From Parapristionchus giblindavisi (lineage: Eukaryota; Nematoda; Chromadorea; Rhabditida; Diplogasteridae), in NCBI GenBank assembly GCA_943737045.1, contig CALSFV010000660.1, forward strand, positions 319,722 to 383,721: 64,000 nt of DNA, written 5' to 3'. The position numbers were made by a program, and so were the translations under genes. Shown here one piece after another: positions 11,260 through 23,019 of this stretch (positions within the stretch are counted from its first letter, which is position 1; the number at the start of each line of letters is the position of its first letter). The notes below the pieces were generated by a model that saw nothing but the letters and a program-made list of their open reading frames with translations, was not told the DNA's origin and ran no database searches.

Positions 11260-12115
11260 TTATAAATTGTAGTATGACGGGATTAGCTCCAATGTTGTGA
11301 TATCACAAAGTGATATCGGTATGGAATTTGCTCGAACGTAGCTTGTATCTAATGAAATACTCTCATATATCTCGTAGTCGACACTCCTTACTCCATTGGT
11401 GGATCCTGCAGTGGTCCGTGTATGAAACGAGCATACTCTGACTATCCACTCTGACTATGCGTGCTCGCTGACAAATGAAGTGTGAGAGTGGTTAGTCAAA
11501 ATAGATTAAATACGAAATAACTATTCGTTTTGCATCTTCCTCTCTAACAATATGAAAATTCTTCAATATATCTCACAAATCAAAACCAATAATTGAAAAG
11601 GTATCGTTGAATAGTTGAGAGTATTGTAAACGAACGAATAGGTATCGGAGGCGGTGGATACCGTGGAGGGGAGGGATGACGTTTCTGAAAAAAATATACG
11701 TCTGGCTCAAAATAAAAATGGTTGTTACTGATTTTGCCAACCACCATCCACAAAAATACGAGGTGATAATGTGGTCTCATATGCATCACGTTATTCGGAC
11801 CAAAATTATGTCAAGCAATATGTGTATGTATAAGATGACTATGCAACTAACCCTTTTACCGTAATATACGACAAGAAGCGTCAGAACAATCGCAAAGAAA
11901 ACAAGAACAATTCCGCCGTGGATCACATAGATGTCATCGTACCAGAAGTTCCTGGTGGTTTTCTAGAAGTATTTAATTTTTAAGATTGAAAAAATGTGAG
12001 AAAAACTGACAAGAATAGGCCTTTCTTTTACTGTACCATGAAGATTAATTGAAGGCGCAGTTATCATTTGCGTTGCTGTCGATGGTTCAGACGGTACAGT
12101 AATAGGCGATCGATC
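11260..12115 (-). CDS. single-pass membrane protein with Pro-rich tail, copy 2 (exons 2-5)
   Basis: Paralogue of the gene at 2,698-3,901. Exon 2 12,011-12,115 (105 nt, with an N-terminal extension SPITVPSEPSTATQM relative to the others), exon 3 11,852-11,962 (NFWYDDIYVIHGG then membrane helix, ends GKR), exon 4 11,636-11,684 (KRHPSPPRYPPPPIPI) and exon 5 11,260-11,405 (DYEIYESISLDTSYV, stop TAA). All four are open with the same phases as copy 1. The exon 1 equivalent near 12,210-12,265 is badly degraded (KTVKIETGE then stop), so either this copy has another first exon or it is a recent pseudogene. It lies between inverted-repeat arms at 9,085-9,170 and 12,723-12,812. Confidence 0.55.
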
Positions 12116-12309
12116 CTAAATGAAGAGTCATAATAGTCGTCCTTTCAGGGATACCTTATCACTCTGTCACGCAGGCCTAATGTAAGATAACAACGTTTTC
12201 GTGGGTTTCATGCATTTCATTCACCAGTTTCGATTTTGACTGTTTTCTTGAACGGAGAAAAATCTCTGAGATACGGTAGAATAAGAAATTGCGTTGCGAG
12301 CAATATCCC

Positions 12310-13370
12310 CCAGCTGTGACTTACACTTCTGCACTTAGTGCTGATAATATAACAGGCATCTCGCCTAATTGTAAGAATTGACCGATTCTACTACACACTT
12401 TTGAGTTGACCCCTTCTTTTCTCCACAGTTTTCGATGCCCTTGGGTAGGATATCCCAGTAGAGCTACGAAAAAGTTTCCATCAGATGAAATGTGTATTTT
12501 CTCGAGTACTTTCAGATAAAAATGTGAAAATGCAACTTTTTAATTTTTTCGTTCCCTAAGGAATTGATCGCGTTCCATAGTCCCGGGAACGATTTTCTTA
12601 CGCAAACGGCCTCATATGTAACTATTCGACAACAACGGAAAAAATCGAATTTTTAAATTTCGAAAACCCGCCACATCTGTGTTTCAAGGAAAAAATCAAA
12701 ATACTCATTTTGTGATAGTCGGCATGGGGGTATTCACAAAGAAATTTGAGATAAATCGGTGAGGTCGATGTCCGGCGTCACTGGCTCAACCCTCGAATCT
12801 TACTGACAATGAGCCGGTGTCTTAATATGTTATAGTGACACTTATGTGTGTGAAAGTCAAATTTTCATCAATCATTCTTTTAAAAACCCTTTTCTACTCT
12901 TTATCTATCGCCAAAGTTATGTCATTATGAATTATGTCATTATGAATTATTATTGTTTATACATTGCATGTTCTCCGGAACCCTTTCAACCAGTGATAAG
13001 AAAAACCCCGACAATGCAGCAGCAAAACATTTTAAATGTCTCGATATTATAGAATTAACACTGTCCGAACAATACAAATTCCGCTCCTTTGCCGCACAAT
13101 ACTCTGACTCCGCCCACTTCTTCGCGCGAAATTGCATTTTCGTTCTTTTTATCGAATTTTATGCCGTGTTCTCGCCGTTTCATTGGGCTTTCAGCAAAAA
13201 TAAAATTATATGCATTTTAAAAACGTTCGGAAAACCCCCGAAAATGTTGCGAAATTTTGGAGTGCGTTTTCCGTGGTGATTTTTCATGTTTTTCAACGGT
13301 GGAGAAAAAAAGAGAAAAAAGACACCTCTTGTAAGTATTACAGTTCCTGGAAAAAAAACCATGCTTAATA
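12310..13370. other. no gene recognised; repeat arm
   Basis: Contains the inverted match to 9,085-9,170 (12,723-12,812) and otherwise AT-rich sequence. A short CCGAAAATGTTGCG inverted repeat (about 13,220-13,340) suggests another degraded foldback element. No conserved coding exon found. Confidence 0.4.
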
Positions 13371-13374
13371 TTTT

Positions 13375-14110
13375 GAAAATTTCTTTATGTTACAATATAT
13401 CAAAACTAAATATGAGTACTGCCTACTTCACTCCGATTATCGTTCTTGGTCCTTCTTGCCATTGCTTCAGATCTTCTCAGTAATTCCTGTAAAAGATTGA
13501 TTCATCTCAATTCGACCTTACATCGTACATGTAAAAATAATTGTATCATGAACGGTGTGAATGGATCTGAACGGATCAGGCCGATCAAACGGGATTGTGA
13601 GCTAGCCGGCCATTTTCGTTATTTTTCTTTCTTTTCATTGTTTTTCTTTTCATCGAATCTACTATATTGAAACTCATTAGGCCAAAATATTGCCATTTAT
13701 CAAAAATCATCTTTTTTGCGAGGAATAAATTGCTCCAATGAACCAAAATTGACCCATTTATTCAGCGTATAATCGGAACAATTTATTCATTTGTAAAGCA
13801 ATGATTTTTGCTAAATGCAATATTTTGTCGTGATTTCTTTCAATACAGTAGATTCGAAGGAAAGAAAAACAATGAAAAGAAAGAAAAATAACGAAAATGG
13901 CCTTCTCGCTCACAATCCCGTTTGATCGGCCTGATCCGTTCAGATCCATTCACACCGTTCATGATACAACTATTTTTACATGTACGATAATATCCTGCCC
14001 GATTTTTCCTTCTTAGATATTCAATTATTTAGAGGGCATTTTGTGATCTATTTATTCTTGCTTCATACATTTGTATTGAGCATGTAGAAAAATAAATAAA
14101 TAAATAAAGT
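13375..14110 (+). mobile_element. non-LTR retrotransposon 3' end interrupted by a palindrome
   Basis: Homologous to 23,020-23,265 and 33,180-33,425. The plus-strand translation of these copies resembles the C-terminal tail of a LINE ORF2 (ITPTSLRLSFLDF-like, then DIQLCREYF/DIQLCLEHF) and each ends in an AATAAATAAA-type tail. In this copy a palindrome of about 467 bp (13,522-13,988, ends ATCGTACATGTAAAAAT) is inserted. The uninterrupted copies allow the insertion point to be placed precisely. Confidence 0.6.
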
Positions 14111-14204
14111 TTTTTTTGTTGATATTTTTGAAACCTTATCTCTCGTTACCATCATTTGTCTCGTTTCGTGCATACGCACGATGATAAAATATATATAAAG
14201 TAAC

Positions 14205-14345
14205 ACACCATATCCCTTGCATTTTGCGCCATTTGATCCTGCAAAACAAAATACATTTACTTGTTTTAAAAAAAGTCTGAAAAATATGATTGCATACCAT
14301 TTCTGCCTGTAGATCTAAGATTGTCGAAAGGAAATCAATTATCCT
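14205..14345 (-). pseudogene. exon-like fragment, family of three
   Basis: Minus-strand pair of exon-like pieces: FLSTILDLQAEM followed by a GTATGC donor, then a TTTGCAG acceptor and DQMAQNARDMV. The same pair occurs at 23,270-23,400 and 33,440-33,560 with conservative differences and the same splice signals. It is presumably a remnant of a duplicated host gene or element. I do not recognise it, and no continuation is found, because LINE 3' tails abut it in each copy. Confidence 0.4.
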
Positions 14346-14389
14346 TAATTAAGTCTGAGGGTGAATTGGCTAGGTTTCCTTGAGAATGA

Positions 14390-14720
14390 AGAAGGGAGAA
14401 CTTATGCTGTAAGAAAATCAATGATTTGTGGGCGTGTTAAAGTGAAAGAAAATGGTAGATAAGAGAAAATCTGCTGTTCTATGATTCACCCTCCCCGAAG
14501 CAAACAAAAATATGAAGATGTTAGGATGGACTAGAAGAGAAAGAACTTGAGCGAGATAGATTGATAGAGAGGAAGAAGGAGAAGGTAGCAGCTGCTTTCT
14601 CAAAAGATTGTTCCACTTCTACTTTGTTCATTGCTTGCTTAGGCTGACCTGTAAATGCATATACTGTAAGTAAAGTGTACTGATGTGCAGTTTGCGATCG
14701 ACACTCAGCTTTTATTACTT
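14390..14720. repeat. shared upstream block of the duplicon (copy B)
   Basis: Matches 24,020-24,440, 39,655-40,160 and, inverted, 6,290-6,900. Landmarks: TGTGGGCGTGTTAAAGTGAA, a GAGAGAYAGAKTG purine tract, and GTTCATTGCTTGYTTAGKCTGACCTGT. No coding potential shared among the copies. Confidence 0.65.
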
Positions 14721-16058
14721 GCATAAGAAAATGGCAAACGGGCTCTAATTATAAGGAACGGAAGTCGCTCATAGGCTAGATCTCGCCCAACTCTCGATTG
14801 TCTCTCCGCTGCCTCTCAACTACCCGGCTGACCTTCGCCGCACGCTATTTGATATATAAAAGAGATCGTCATAGTTTCTGAACCATGCAAAACAAGATAT
14901 AGTCTCTTCTATTAGGTTGAGTCATAAGTCTTGTCGCATATTTGGCCCTTTAAACAAACTTAAATAACTTTATCTCGGCAAAAGCAAATCAATCAAAGTA
15001 AGCGCCATCTGCGTCGACATACTTCGAAGTTCGGGTAGCTTTAGGATACTGCGCTCCCAGAAGGACGGCTGCTAGGAGGCAAAGTAGTTGGTCAGCCAGA
15101 TTTCGACCTCCCTCTGATTTTTGAAGTGTACGTCTCCGAGAGTGCGCTGCATATCGGAAAACAAGCAGCCATCGCTAGTAGCCAAGTCGGGAGAGTAGGG
15201 CGGGTGGGGGACGACGTGCCAGTCAAAGTCTAACAGGATCTTTTTTGTCGTCCTTGCCCGATGAGGTCGGGCGCTGTCGTGCTGGAAGTGAATTTGATCG
15301 CGCAACCAGGGAACGCAGGGGACCTGGGACTTCAGGGTCCGTAGTTGACGAGAGTATACCGTGGTCGTAATAGTCGACCCCTGTGGGAACAGCTCCCAAT
15401 AAACAACACCGCCTCTGACCCACCAAACAGACAGTATGATTTTCTTCTGGTGAAGTTCGAATTTGGCGATGTAATTAGGCTACTCAACTTGATCGACCCA
15501 CTAAGCCCGGAGGACCACGTTGTCGTAAGGGATCCACTTTTCATCTCCAGTCGTGATCCCGTCGATCCAAGCCGTTGTACGATCGTACGAAATTAGATTC
15601 AGACACTGTTCAGAACGGTTTTCCTTCTGCTTGCCCGACAGTTGGTTAGGTAATCATCGACCCAAATTATGGACCTTGCCAAAATCCTGTAGGCAACCAA
15701 TGATGGTGGGTTGGCTTACCCCAAGACTCGCCGCCATATCACGGGTGGTAGCATAGGGGTCCGCTTGGAGCTCGGGGGCCGTCCGGACCTTTGACGCCAT
15801 ACTCCCTTCTTCGAACCGTTTGAACCAATGTTTCACAGTGCGCGTACTAGGGGCCTTAGTGTTGTATACTACCGCCATACGGATGTGGACATGCGCTCAA
15901 AGAGTAGTAGTTGTGACTTATTTACTGCCAGAACGGACGGGGTAATTGATAACGTACGACTGAGCAATGATAGCACAAACATACCCCTCCAAAATGCGAC
16001 AAGACTTATGACTCAACCTAATATAAATAAAAGAAGTGATTTTTATACGCTCAATACC
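14721..16058. mobile_element. MITE interrupted by mariner (nested insertion)
   Basis: The MITE family with ends TTGTGCGTATAAAAT / ATTTTTATACGCTCAA and a CTCTCGATTGTCTCTCCGCTGCC core occurs whole at 23,568-23,792, 32,257-32,541 and 49,585-49,838. Here its left part (14,721-14,911) and right part (16,022-16,058) are separated by the mariner copy. The core also contains GATATATAAAAGAGATCG, a TATA-box-like string conserved in all copies. Confidence 0.7.
14912..16021 (-). pseudogene. mariner transposon with broken transposase
   Basis: Ends TTAGGTTGAGTCATAAGTCT and complement enclose a minus-strand mariner-family transposase. Recognisable in order: HTH region (GVSQPTIIGCLQDFG, about 15,720), first catalytic Asp in TGDEKW (about 15,540), second in HDSARPHRA (about 15,270) and third in SPDLATSD (about 15,180). 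The last two are separated by 34 residues, the DD34D signature. In-frame stops after VLRA and frame shifts show that it is dead. Confidence 0.85.
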
Positions 16059-16450
16059 CTCAAATCAGTTCACTTATCATTCCCTATTCCCTGACATCTT
16101 CCATTCATGATTCAATCAATAGAATCATCATAAAAGTGATAATTTGCGGTAACTAGTATAACTTTTGCTATCATCCTGACTTCCCAATTTATTCACGAAA
16201 AAAATTCGAGGGACTCCACCTTTAATGAGTTCCATTGCTTTTATTAAATGGATATTACTTCATACCTCAGTTATGTTTCAGCTGCAATAACTCATTTTGG
16301 GATAAAATTTGAATCGAGAAAATATATTTCTCAGTTTCACGTTAAAACATACGCTGAAATGATGTAAAGGCACTGTTCCAAAGCTGACGTTCCATAAGGG
16401 AACAGAACAGTATTATTTTTTCTATTTTTTTTTAAATTATTTTTTCAGTC

Positions 16451-17582
16451 ATGGTTGCACTCTTCATCATTGCTCTTCTTATCTTGCACGGAAATCAAGG
16501 TAAAATTGTACAGATTTTTCACTTCGCAAAGAAATAATAATATTTATGCATATTCTTTAAATATGTACATAGTATATCGCTGTGGCATATGCAAACGAAA
16601 AATAAAAGAGCGAGTGCTATTGACATATCAATGTTCAAGGCTTATAAATCAAAGATCAAAGATCAACGCGTAGAGATCAAAGATCATAGATAAAAACAAG
16701 AACCGATAGATCAATTCAACTTCAGTATCGTCTGTGAATATCACGCACGCTATTCCACCTTGCTTGGAAACTTGCTCCAATCCAGATTATATCAAGGAGT
16801 GCTGTCGAGCGCATAAGTCAGTTTCAAAGATCAAAGATCAAAGAGACTGAATGAGAGATCAAAGATCAAAAATCATTGGAATCTTTATAGCTACCCATTA
16901 GATGGATGGTGTGAGACCGTCGAGGGAACCTTGACTGCATGGTGCGCAAAGGACGTAGCCAATCCGGAAGGACAGTGTAAAACATTTTTTTTTTAATTTC
17001 AACGCAACTTATGAAATTTTTGATCAGGACAGTCACAATTGCAATTAGTAAGTCTCGTTATCTTAAAAGCACACCGAGAGCTAACAGAGCTAATTGAAAC
17101 TCTCCGCTCTGGCAATGCTGTCTAGCTCTCGTTGTCAACGAGAGAGTGTTGCCAGAGCCCAGAGCAAAATTAGCTGGGGTCTGCCTTTGAATAAATGTTC
17201 TAGAAAAATTAAAGCGCAATATTTAGTAGAGACTGCATGACGAATATAGCAAATTTTATATTTTCTGAGATACAAAGAAAAGATGAAAACACGTATGGAG
17301 TTTGTCTTCTTATTATCCTTTAATTAATGATACTTGATATTATTATATATTTATCAGGTGAAGAGATCAAGGAGATTGCGCCCTGTGAGGAGGTGTGCGT
17401 CCAAAATGCAGCCATTCATGCATGTTGCCGCGCTCATGGGTGAGTCAATGCTATTCAAAGATCAAAGTTTAGAGTTTAAATATCAAAGAACAACTTTAAG
17501 ATATCCTCTAGATGGATGGTGCGCAAAGAACAATACCCAATGGATTGCATGGTGTGTGAAGGAAGCAGGCAGATGCAGTTAA
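16451..17582 (+). CDS. two-domain diapausin-like secreted peptide, copy B
   Basis: Same five-exon structure as copies A and C: 16,451-16,499 (signal peptide MVALFIIALLILHGNQ), 16,726-16,816, 16,890-16,976, 17,358-17,439 and 17,501-17,582 (stop TAA). Module 1 has CLETC...CCRAH, W-C, W-C and a Cys split across intron 3; module 2 has CEEVCVQNAAIHACCRAHG then WCAK...AWC...C. In module 1 the Gly after RAH is replaced by Asn (codon AA+C across the intron). Exon 3 counts as 87 nt by line numbering while the conserved frame needs 86 (near the GAGACCGT stretch at about 16,915). Either I am miscounting one base or this copy carries a +1 frameshift in module 1. Preceded by TTTTTTCAG two bases before ATG. 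Introns contain GATCAAA arrays (16,640-16,690, 16,825-16,875, 17,455-17,495). Confidence 0.75.
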
Positions 17583-17944
17583 ATCATAAACATTCGTGCC
17601 CGTGCTAATTTGAAAAAAATATGCTCCAGCCACACTCTCTAGCTTGCTTTCTCCACGAGTTATTTTTGCCAGTGCGGATAATTTCATCACCTCATAAACC
17701 TTTTCATGGCAATCATCTTTGTTACCTTTGTCGTATCATTGTATTTATGCCCACTTTATTACACTCTCGCGCTTCGATTGTTTATTATATTTTCTTTTTT
17801 GCAACTTCAGAACTTCTGAATTTTACTATTTTAATATTCTCATTAAAATCGTTTAAATGTTTTTTTGCGTTTATGCTGAACAATCTGACAAATGAGTACT
17901 TAAAGTATAGAAAAAAATTTTAATTCAAAAATTAGAAAATTGTG

Positions 17945-18660
17945 AAATCGTTGAGCGCACCAATAATTCGTACAAGATTTGAATACAATATGGACATGGT
18001 ATACAAAAGGGCCTTGTTTGCTCCCTTGCGCAGTGTCTAAAATCCGTTTGAAGTAAGGTGATATCAGGCCCGGAACTCGAGATGAACCAGGGTTGGGCGG
18101 AAAAATTTTCCGTTAACGATTTTTACCGGTTTTACCGGTCACTCTTACGGTTTCTTAACGGTAATTACCGAAATTTACACTAGATATTCTGCGTATTTTT
18201 TGGTAATGTTATGTTCAAAATCACGAGAAATTTATCCGTATATGAAAGTGATTTTATGTTTCAACAGGCAGCAACTCTTTCCATAAATAACTCTTACTAA
18301 ATATATATGTCACAAATGAATAAATGAATAAATGTCATAAATGAAAATATGTATGTCATCAATGTAATATATGATAACAACAAAAAAAAATATGTTTGGT
18401 CACAATTACGGTCAAAGTAAGAACAAATTAGCAGTTAGCCGTGTCGGGCACGTTATTTCAGATCTGATTTAATGAATAAACGTAGAGGCTAACTTCGCTG
18501 AACAAGTTTGCAATTTTTAGCGGTTTTACAGCGTTTCAAGAGTTTTGCCGTTTTACCTGTTTTTTACTGTTTTTTTAGACCGGTAAATTACCGTTACCGA
18601 ATTTTTTTTACCGGTCACCGTTTTCCGCCCAACCCTGAGAAGAACTGCCGAACTCCCTGA
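17945..18660 (-). pseudogene. terminal-exon fragment interrupted by a hAT-type element
   Basis: 17,945-18,087 plus 18,638-18,660 correspond to the minus-strand exon at 44,453-44,602 (GVRLPISSS...FDITLL...). Here the reading frame is shifted and the hAT-type element 18,088-18,637 splits it. Both lie at a comparable distance downstream of a diapausin-like gene (copies B and C), so this piece belongs to the duplicon. Confidence 0.5.
18088..18637. mobile_element. hAT-type non-autonomous element
   Basis: 550 bp with inverted ends CAGGGTTGGGCGGAAAA, flanked by near-identical 8-bp direct repeats (AGATGAAC / AGAAGAAC), the target-site length of hAT elements. The interior is rich in ACCGGT and TACCGTTA words and has no coding capacity. 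Confidence 0.8.
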
Positions 18661-18829
18661 AAAGGCCGTCCGAATAGTATCAATTGTAAGCGTTTGAAGG
18701 TACGCTCCGAACTATGCATTGCTACTTTAGAATGCCAAGATATTAGGGTCGAAGAGATGATGACTCAGTAGTGAGTCAGTACGTGTCAGTTGGCTAGTGA
18801 TGACTCAGTTGATCACGAATGTTAAAGAT

Positions 18830-19256
18830 GGGGAACCACGAAAAGAAACATAAGTTCACCTCACTACCCTGATTTAGGAAACTTTCAAGAGCCTCAATTC
18901 TACCGACACGAGATTTGTGCACTAATTGAGAAATGGAAACGCTCTTCTTGCAAAACGCCTGAAAATATTGATTTATCATTCATCAAAAACATTGCCGTTC
19001 CAATCTCAGAAGCGCTTGAAATTATATTCAATAACTCGTATGAATCGGGAGTTGTTCCCTCCTTGTGGCGTCATTCCATAGTTACCCCAGTGAAGAAACA
19101 ACCTCCTTATTCCGACCTTATGAACTACCGCCCAATATCAATAAATTAATTATTCTGACGTATTTTCGAGCGCCTTTTGTGCAAACCAATAATCAATCAC
19201 TGCGAATCTGTAGAAATATTTCCTGATGAGCAATATCACGCGTGTCGCGTAAGGTT
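18830..19256 (+). pseudogene. non-LTR retrotransposon reverse transcriptase fragment
   Basis: The plus frame reads LIEKWKRSSCKTPENIDLSF, then VVPSLWRHSIVTPVKKQPPY and MNYRPIS, the conserved entry of the LINE (CR1/RTE-like) reverse transcriptase domain, followed by a stop. After a frame change RIFERLLCKPIINHCESVE and DEQYHACR continue the domain. Heavily truncated and frameshifted. The upstream block 18,760-18,835 (TGACTCAGTTGATCACGAA) recurs at 29,475-29,590. Confidence 0.75.
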
Positions 19257-19364
19257 CGAATAAACGGTGGCACATTGGAAAAGTCAAAATGAACAAACGT
19301 CATTTTTAGTAGTCCTTAGGGTCCCTAACAAGGTGGCCAGAGCTTTTTTGCATATCTTCATTTT

Positions 19365-19600
19365 CGGTGAGCTTCGAGAAAATCGATACTGAAATTCAAC
19401 TAGTTGATTCGAAAATTCACATCTTATCTACCTTATCTACTAAACCACACCAGCAGTTGTTTGGTTAATTGATATATGAGTTCATGAACTCATTAGGATG
19501 GTTTGTGTAGAAATCCACACTAATTTCCGAATCAACTAGACAATTTTCAATATCGATTTTCTGGAAGCTCAGCTCGATTGGGCAACGTTTACAAACGGAA
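19365..19600. repeat. palindrome with degenerate tRNA-like core
   Basis: Arms AGCTTCGAGAAAATCGATA... and complement. Related in sequence to the palindrome at 34,362-34,742. The inner part, read on the minus strand, has GTGGTTTAGTAGATAAGG and TTTTCGAATCA, resembling tRNA A and B boxes. Confidence 0.55.
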
Positions 19601-19676
19601 CCGGATCTTCACAGTTACATGAAAAGAAGTGTCTATGCTATGCATGCCTCGCAGCATGACTTCATATAACTTCTCC

Positions 19677-19799
19677 TTAAAGGGAGAGTAACCTCACTCA
19701 ACGGTCTCTTCATTGTACACACTATTTCTCTGTTCTCTAAAAACGAGAGAGCGTAGAGCGTTGAAGAGGCCGTTGACAAAGATTTCGGTCTCTTTAAAG
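19677..19799. repeat. TTAAAGG stem-loop MITE
   Basis: About 120 bp, TTAA at each end, arms AAAGGGAGAGTAACCTC / complement, core CTCTCTCGTTGTTAGAGAAC-like. Other copies: 44,804-44,930, 44,963-45,083, 50,521-50,642, 51,000-51,117 and 52,302-52,421. Confidence 0.75.
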
Positions 19800-20313
19800 G
19801 AAGAGAGCAAAATAATAATTATCACAATTTTTACATTAAAATTCTTTTTGCAAAATTTTGCGTCATTTTTCCACTTGAACACATTTGATGATGAAAACAT
19901 TATGCTTACAAGGATGAGATAATGTGCTATCAGTAGCACTTGGCTAGACAATTCTATACGTTCAAAGCTAAAAAAAGAGAGTGCTTGAAAATCATGACAC
20001 AAAAAAGTCAGGGTCTTATGAGACAACCTAATAACAAACGCCACGACAAAAAATTGAGTTTATTTAGTTTTTTTTTATTTCGTCATGTGATTATTTTATC
20101 TGTTTTCGTTTTTATTTTAATCCTTGGCATTCCTTGGTATTCTACCGACATTAATAAATAACGGGATTAAAACATAAGACAATAAAACGACAATCACACC
20201 AAAGCCAGGTCCGTGAAATAGGTGAAAAAACTAATTGTCTTGAATAGCACAAGTCGTATGTAATAATGAGTTCCATCGTACAAAACAAACATGTGGTTTT
20301 TATACGGTCAATA

Positions 20314-22104
20314 TTACGGTATTGACTCCAAAAGTGGAGCATCCACCTGATCAGAAAGCGATATCGGTATGGAAATTGATCGTATGTAGCGTGAATCCAA
20401 TGAAATGCTCTCATATATCTCGTAGTCATCACTCTTTACTCCATTGGTGGATCCTGCAATGGCCCGCGTATAAAATGAACATACTCTGACTATCCACTCT
20501 GACTTCGCGCGCTCGCAGACAGAGGAACTATGAGAGTGATTAGTCAAAACAGACTCAAAAATGAATTCAATTCAAATTCCTCTCGTTTCACTAGCTATTC
20601 TTCTTCATCTCTAACAAAATTCTTCAATATATCTCACAAATCAAAATCAATAATTGAAGAGGTATCGTTGAATAGTGCAGAGTATTGTAAACGAACGAAT
20701 AGGTATCGGCGGAGGTGGATACCGTGGAGGGGAGGGATAACGTTTCTGAAAAAAAATTCTGCTCAAATTAAAATATTTGTTGTTGATTTTGTCAAAGCCA
20801 ACAACCATACTCTGAAAATCCGAGATGGAAATGCAAAAATGGTGTTTCAAATAAACCATGTTATTCCAACCAAAATTCTGTCAAAAACTGTAGTCAGATG
20901 TACTATAAGATGACTATGCAACTGACCCTTTTACAGCACACGATGAAATATACGACAAGAAGCGTCAGAATAATCATAAAGAATACAAGAACAATTCCCC
21001 CGTCGACCCCATAGATTTCGTCGTACCAGAAGTTCGTGGTGGTATCCTAAAAGTATTTTAATGTTGAAAAAAATTGAAAAAAAGAAATATGAGTGGTATT
21101 AGAAAAAAAAATCGTTTGATGTGGGATATGATAGTGCACTGGCGACGTATACCGTATATTTGAGAAAGTTTGATTTTGTATCTGAAGGTTACTGTAAGAG
21201 GACATGTTCGACAGGTCAAAAATATTTCATTAAAGCAAAATACGATTTCTTATTTTATGATTTCTTATTTGTATATATTTATTAAAGGTGGTGTCCCACG
21301 AATATTTTCGTGAACAAACTGTGAAGACAGAAAGGTAGCAAAAGTTATTCTACATACAGTACGCTATTTATTTTATGATGATTCAGCATATTGATCACTA
21401 GAAACATAAATGATCTATCAGGCCGGGGCAGGGAAGAGCGCGCTTTTTGAAATTGAGTAAATTCGGCTATAGGTTTCGAACTTGCGTCAAACGGGTAAGG
21501 AGTCCGAACGTTTGCCAATGCGCAATGGGACATGTGAGCGCTTGCGCTAACTATTCGCATATCACTTTGCTTTCACATAAGATTTGTGTGATTTACATGA
21601 ACATTCGCGGGCCACCATCTTTAACCTTCAAATTTTTATTTGCATTATAACTCGATTCTTCGAAGTCCTGATTAAAAAGAGGTCGGAGTAAAAAAAGAAT
21701 AGAAAAAGGTACTTATATTCGAACGAGGAATCGATTGATACCACTCGCAAGTTGAGTAGATACTTGAGAGCCCAAATAAGTTTTTGATCTACCGAACATA
21801 TTCTCTTATAGTATCTTTCAGACACAAAATCAAACTTTCTCATATGAGTGGCGGAGGTCGCCTGCACTATTTTATTCTACATCAAGCATCAAACACCACC
21901 TTGCATAAAGTCATTTCCCTCAGACACTGTCCCATAATTGTCGTCGTTTCAGGGATTTCTCCACGCAGAACATTTACTGCCCGCTCTCCCTAGAATAATC
22001 GAAACATCAAAAAAAAGAAAAAAAAAACAAAGCAGAACTAACCTTGTTCCATATTTTTTCGTCCCTGTTTCGATTTTATTCGTAACATTAGTCAACCATC
22101 CCAT
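20314..22104 (-). pseudogene. single-pass membrane protein, copy 3 (probably broken)
   Basis: Paralogue of 2,698-3,901. Exons 3-5 are intact and in phase: 20,927-21,046 (NFWYDEIYGVDGG then membrane helix, ends CCKR, donor GTCAGT), 20,697-20,745 (KRYPSPPRYPPPPIPI) and 20,314-20,453 (DYEIYESISLDSRYI, stop TAA). The exon 1 homologue is at 22,043-22,104 (MGWLTNVTNKIETGTKKYG) but is 62 nt instead of 63, and its exon 2 homologue (about 21,930-21,989, RAVNVLRGEIPETTT) loses similarity halfway. 21,060-21,900 is inserted DNA including a MITE. A truncated protein from exons 3-5 is possible but unsupported. Confidence 0.6.
21285..21625. mobile_element. AAGGTGG-ended MITE with tRNA-like core
   Basis: Inverted relative of 5,512-5,856: left end TTAAAGGTGGTGTCCCACGA, right end GGGCCACCATCTTTAA. 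On the minus strand the core reads GCGCATTGGCAAACG and GCAAGTTCGAAACC, A- and B-box-like. Lies within the disrupted membrane-protein copy 3. Confidence 0.65.
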
Positions 22105-22199
22105 TTTGAAGTGTACTATCAATGGCGCATTAGGGTATATTGAGAGGAAGTGAAAGAGTACAGGGTATCATCAAAGGAAAATTACTAATCTATCTAGAT

Positions 22200-23000
22200 G
22201 TGTAACCTTAACTGACAAAAGATATGCACGCTCAAATGACGAAAAAATTCAATAGTCCCCTTCTTTAAAGACACAACCCGAACCAAAATAACCGCAGAAA
22301 ACATTCATAGACAAATCGTCAAGCAACGCTTTAAAGCATTTGCGTGGTGTATGAAAACTTTTGTAATTCTATAATAACTACACTTCCTATATCAATGCCT
22401 TGTTTCTTTTGTACGTTCTTCTATAACACATGCGTCCCGCTGCGCGCGACAGCGGCGCGCATTTGCGCGCATCATATATTTCATTTGCGTATGAATATTT
22501 TTCAATTCTCAGTCTTATAGTTAGTCATGAGTTTCTGTTATAAAACGTTTTTCAATGATTTAAGAAACTGAGAAAAAATTCAATAAAATGGCTAACCACT
22601 CCGGTTTCAAAATTCTGGGTGCTGGACATTTTCAAAAATATCTTACAATGTTCTTCGATACGCAATAATGCAGCATACCTTGCCAGTAAATTATTACCCA
22701 TCATCTTCGGACAAGTGTGATTTGCCTTTTAACTGGTTTTCTCATTAAAGATGGAGACCATGCCAAGTCAAGAGTCTCCTTGTTTAATAAAAATGGTGTT
22801 TTATTTTCTTTAGTCTTTAAAAGAACTTTTTTGGAAACTCATGATTAAAACTTTGAGAGTCGAACAATCATACACAAAGGAAATAAATGATGCACGCAAA
22901 TGCGCGCCGCAAGGGTCGCATGTGTAAAACTCGACCGGACTGTACTGTATAATTCGATCTGCTAAGTATCGCATTTCCTGAAACAAATTTCTCACTTAAT
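22200..23000. other. no gene recognised
   Basis: AT-rich apart from a GC-rich GCGCGCGACAGCGGCGCGCA patch near 22,440. 22,420-22,500 (CATGCGTCCCGCTGCGCGC...) and 22,880-22,930 (TGATGCACGCAAATGCGCGC) are partly inverted copies, so this is probably a degraded foldback element. No supported exon. Confidence 0.4.
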
Positions 23001-23019
23001 ATTTTGAATAATTTATTTT

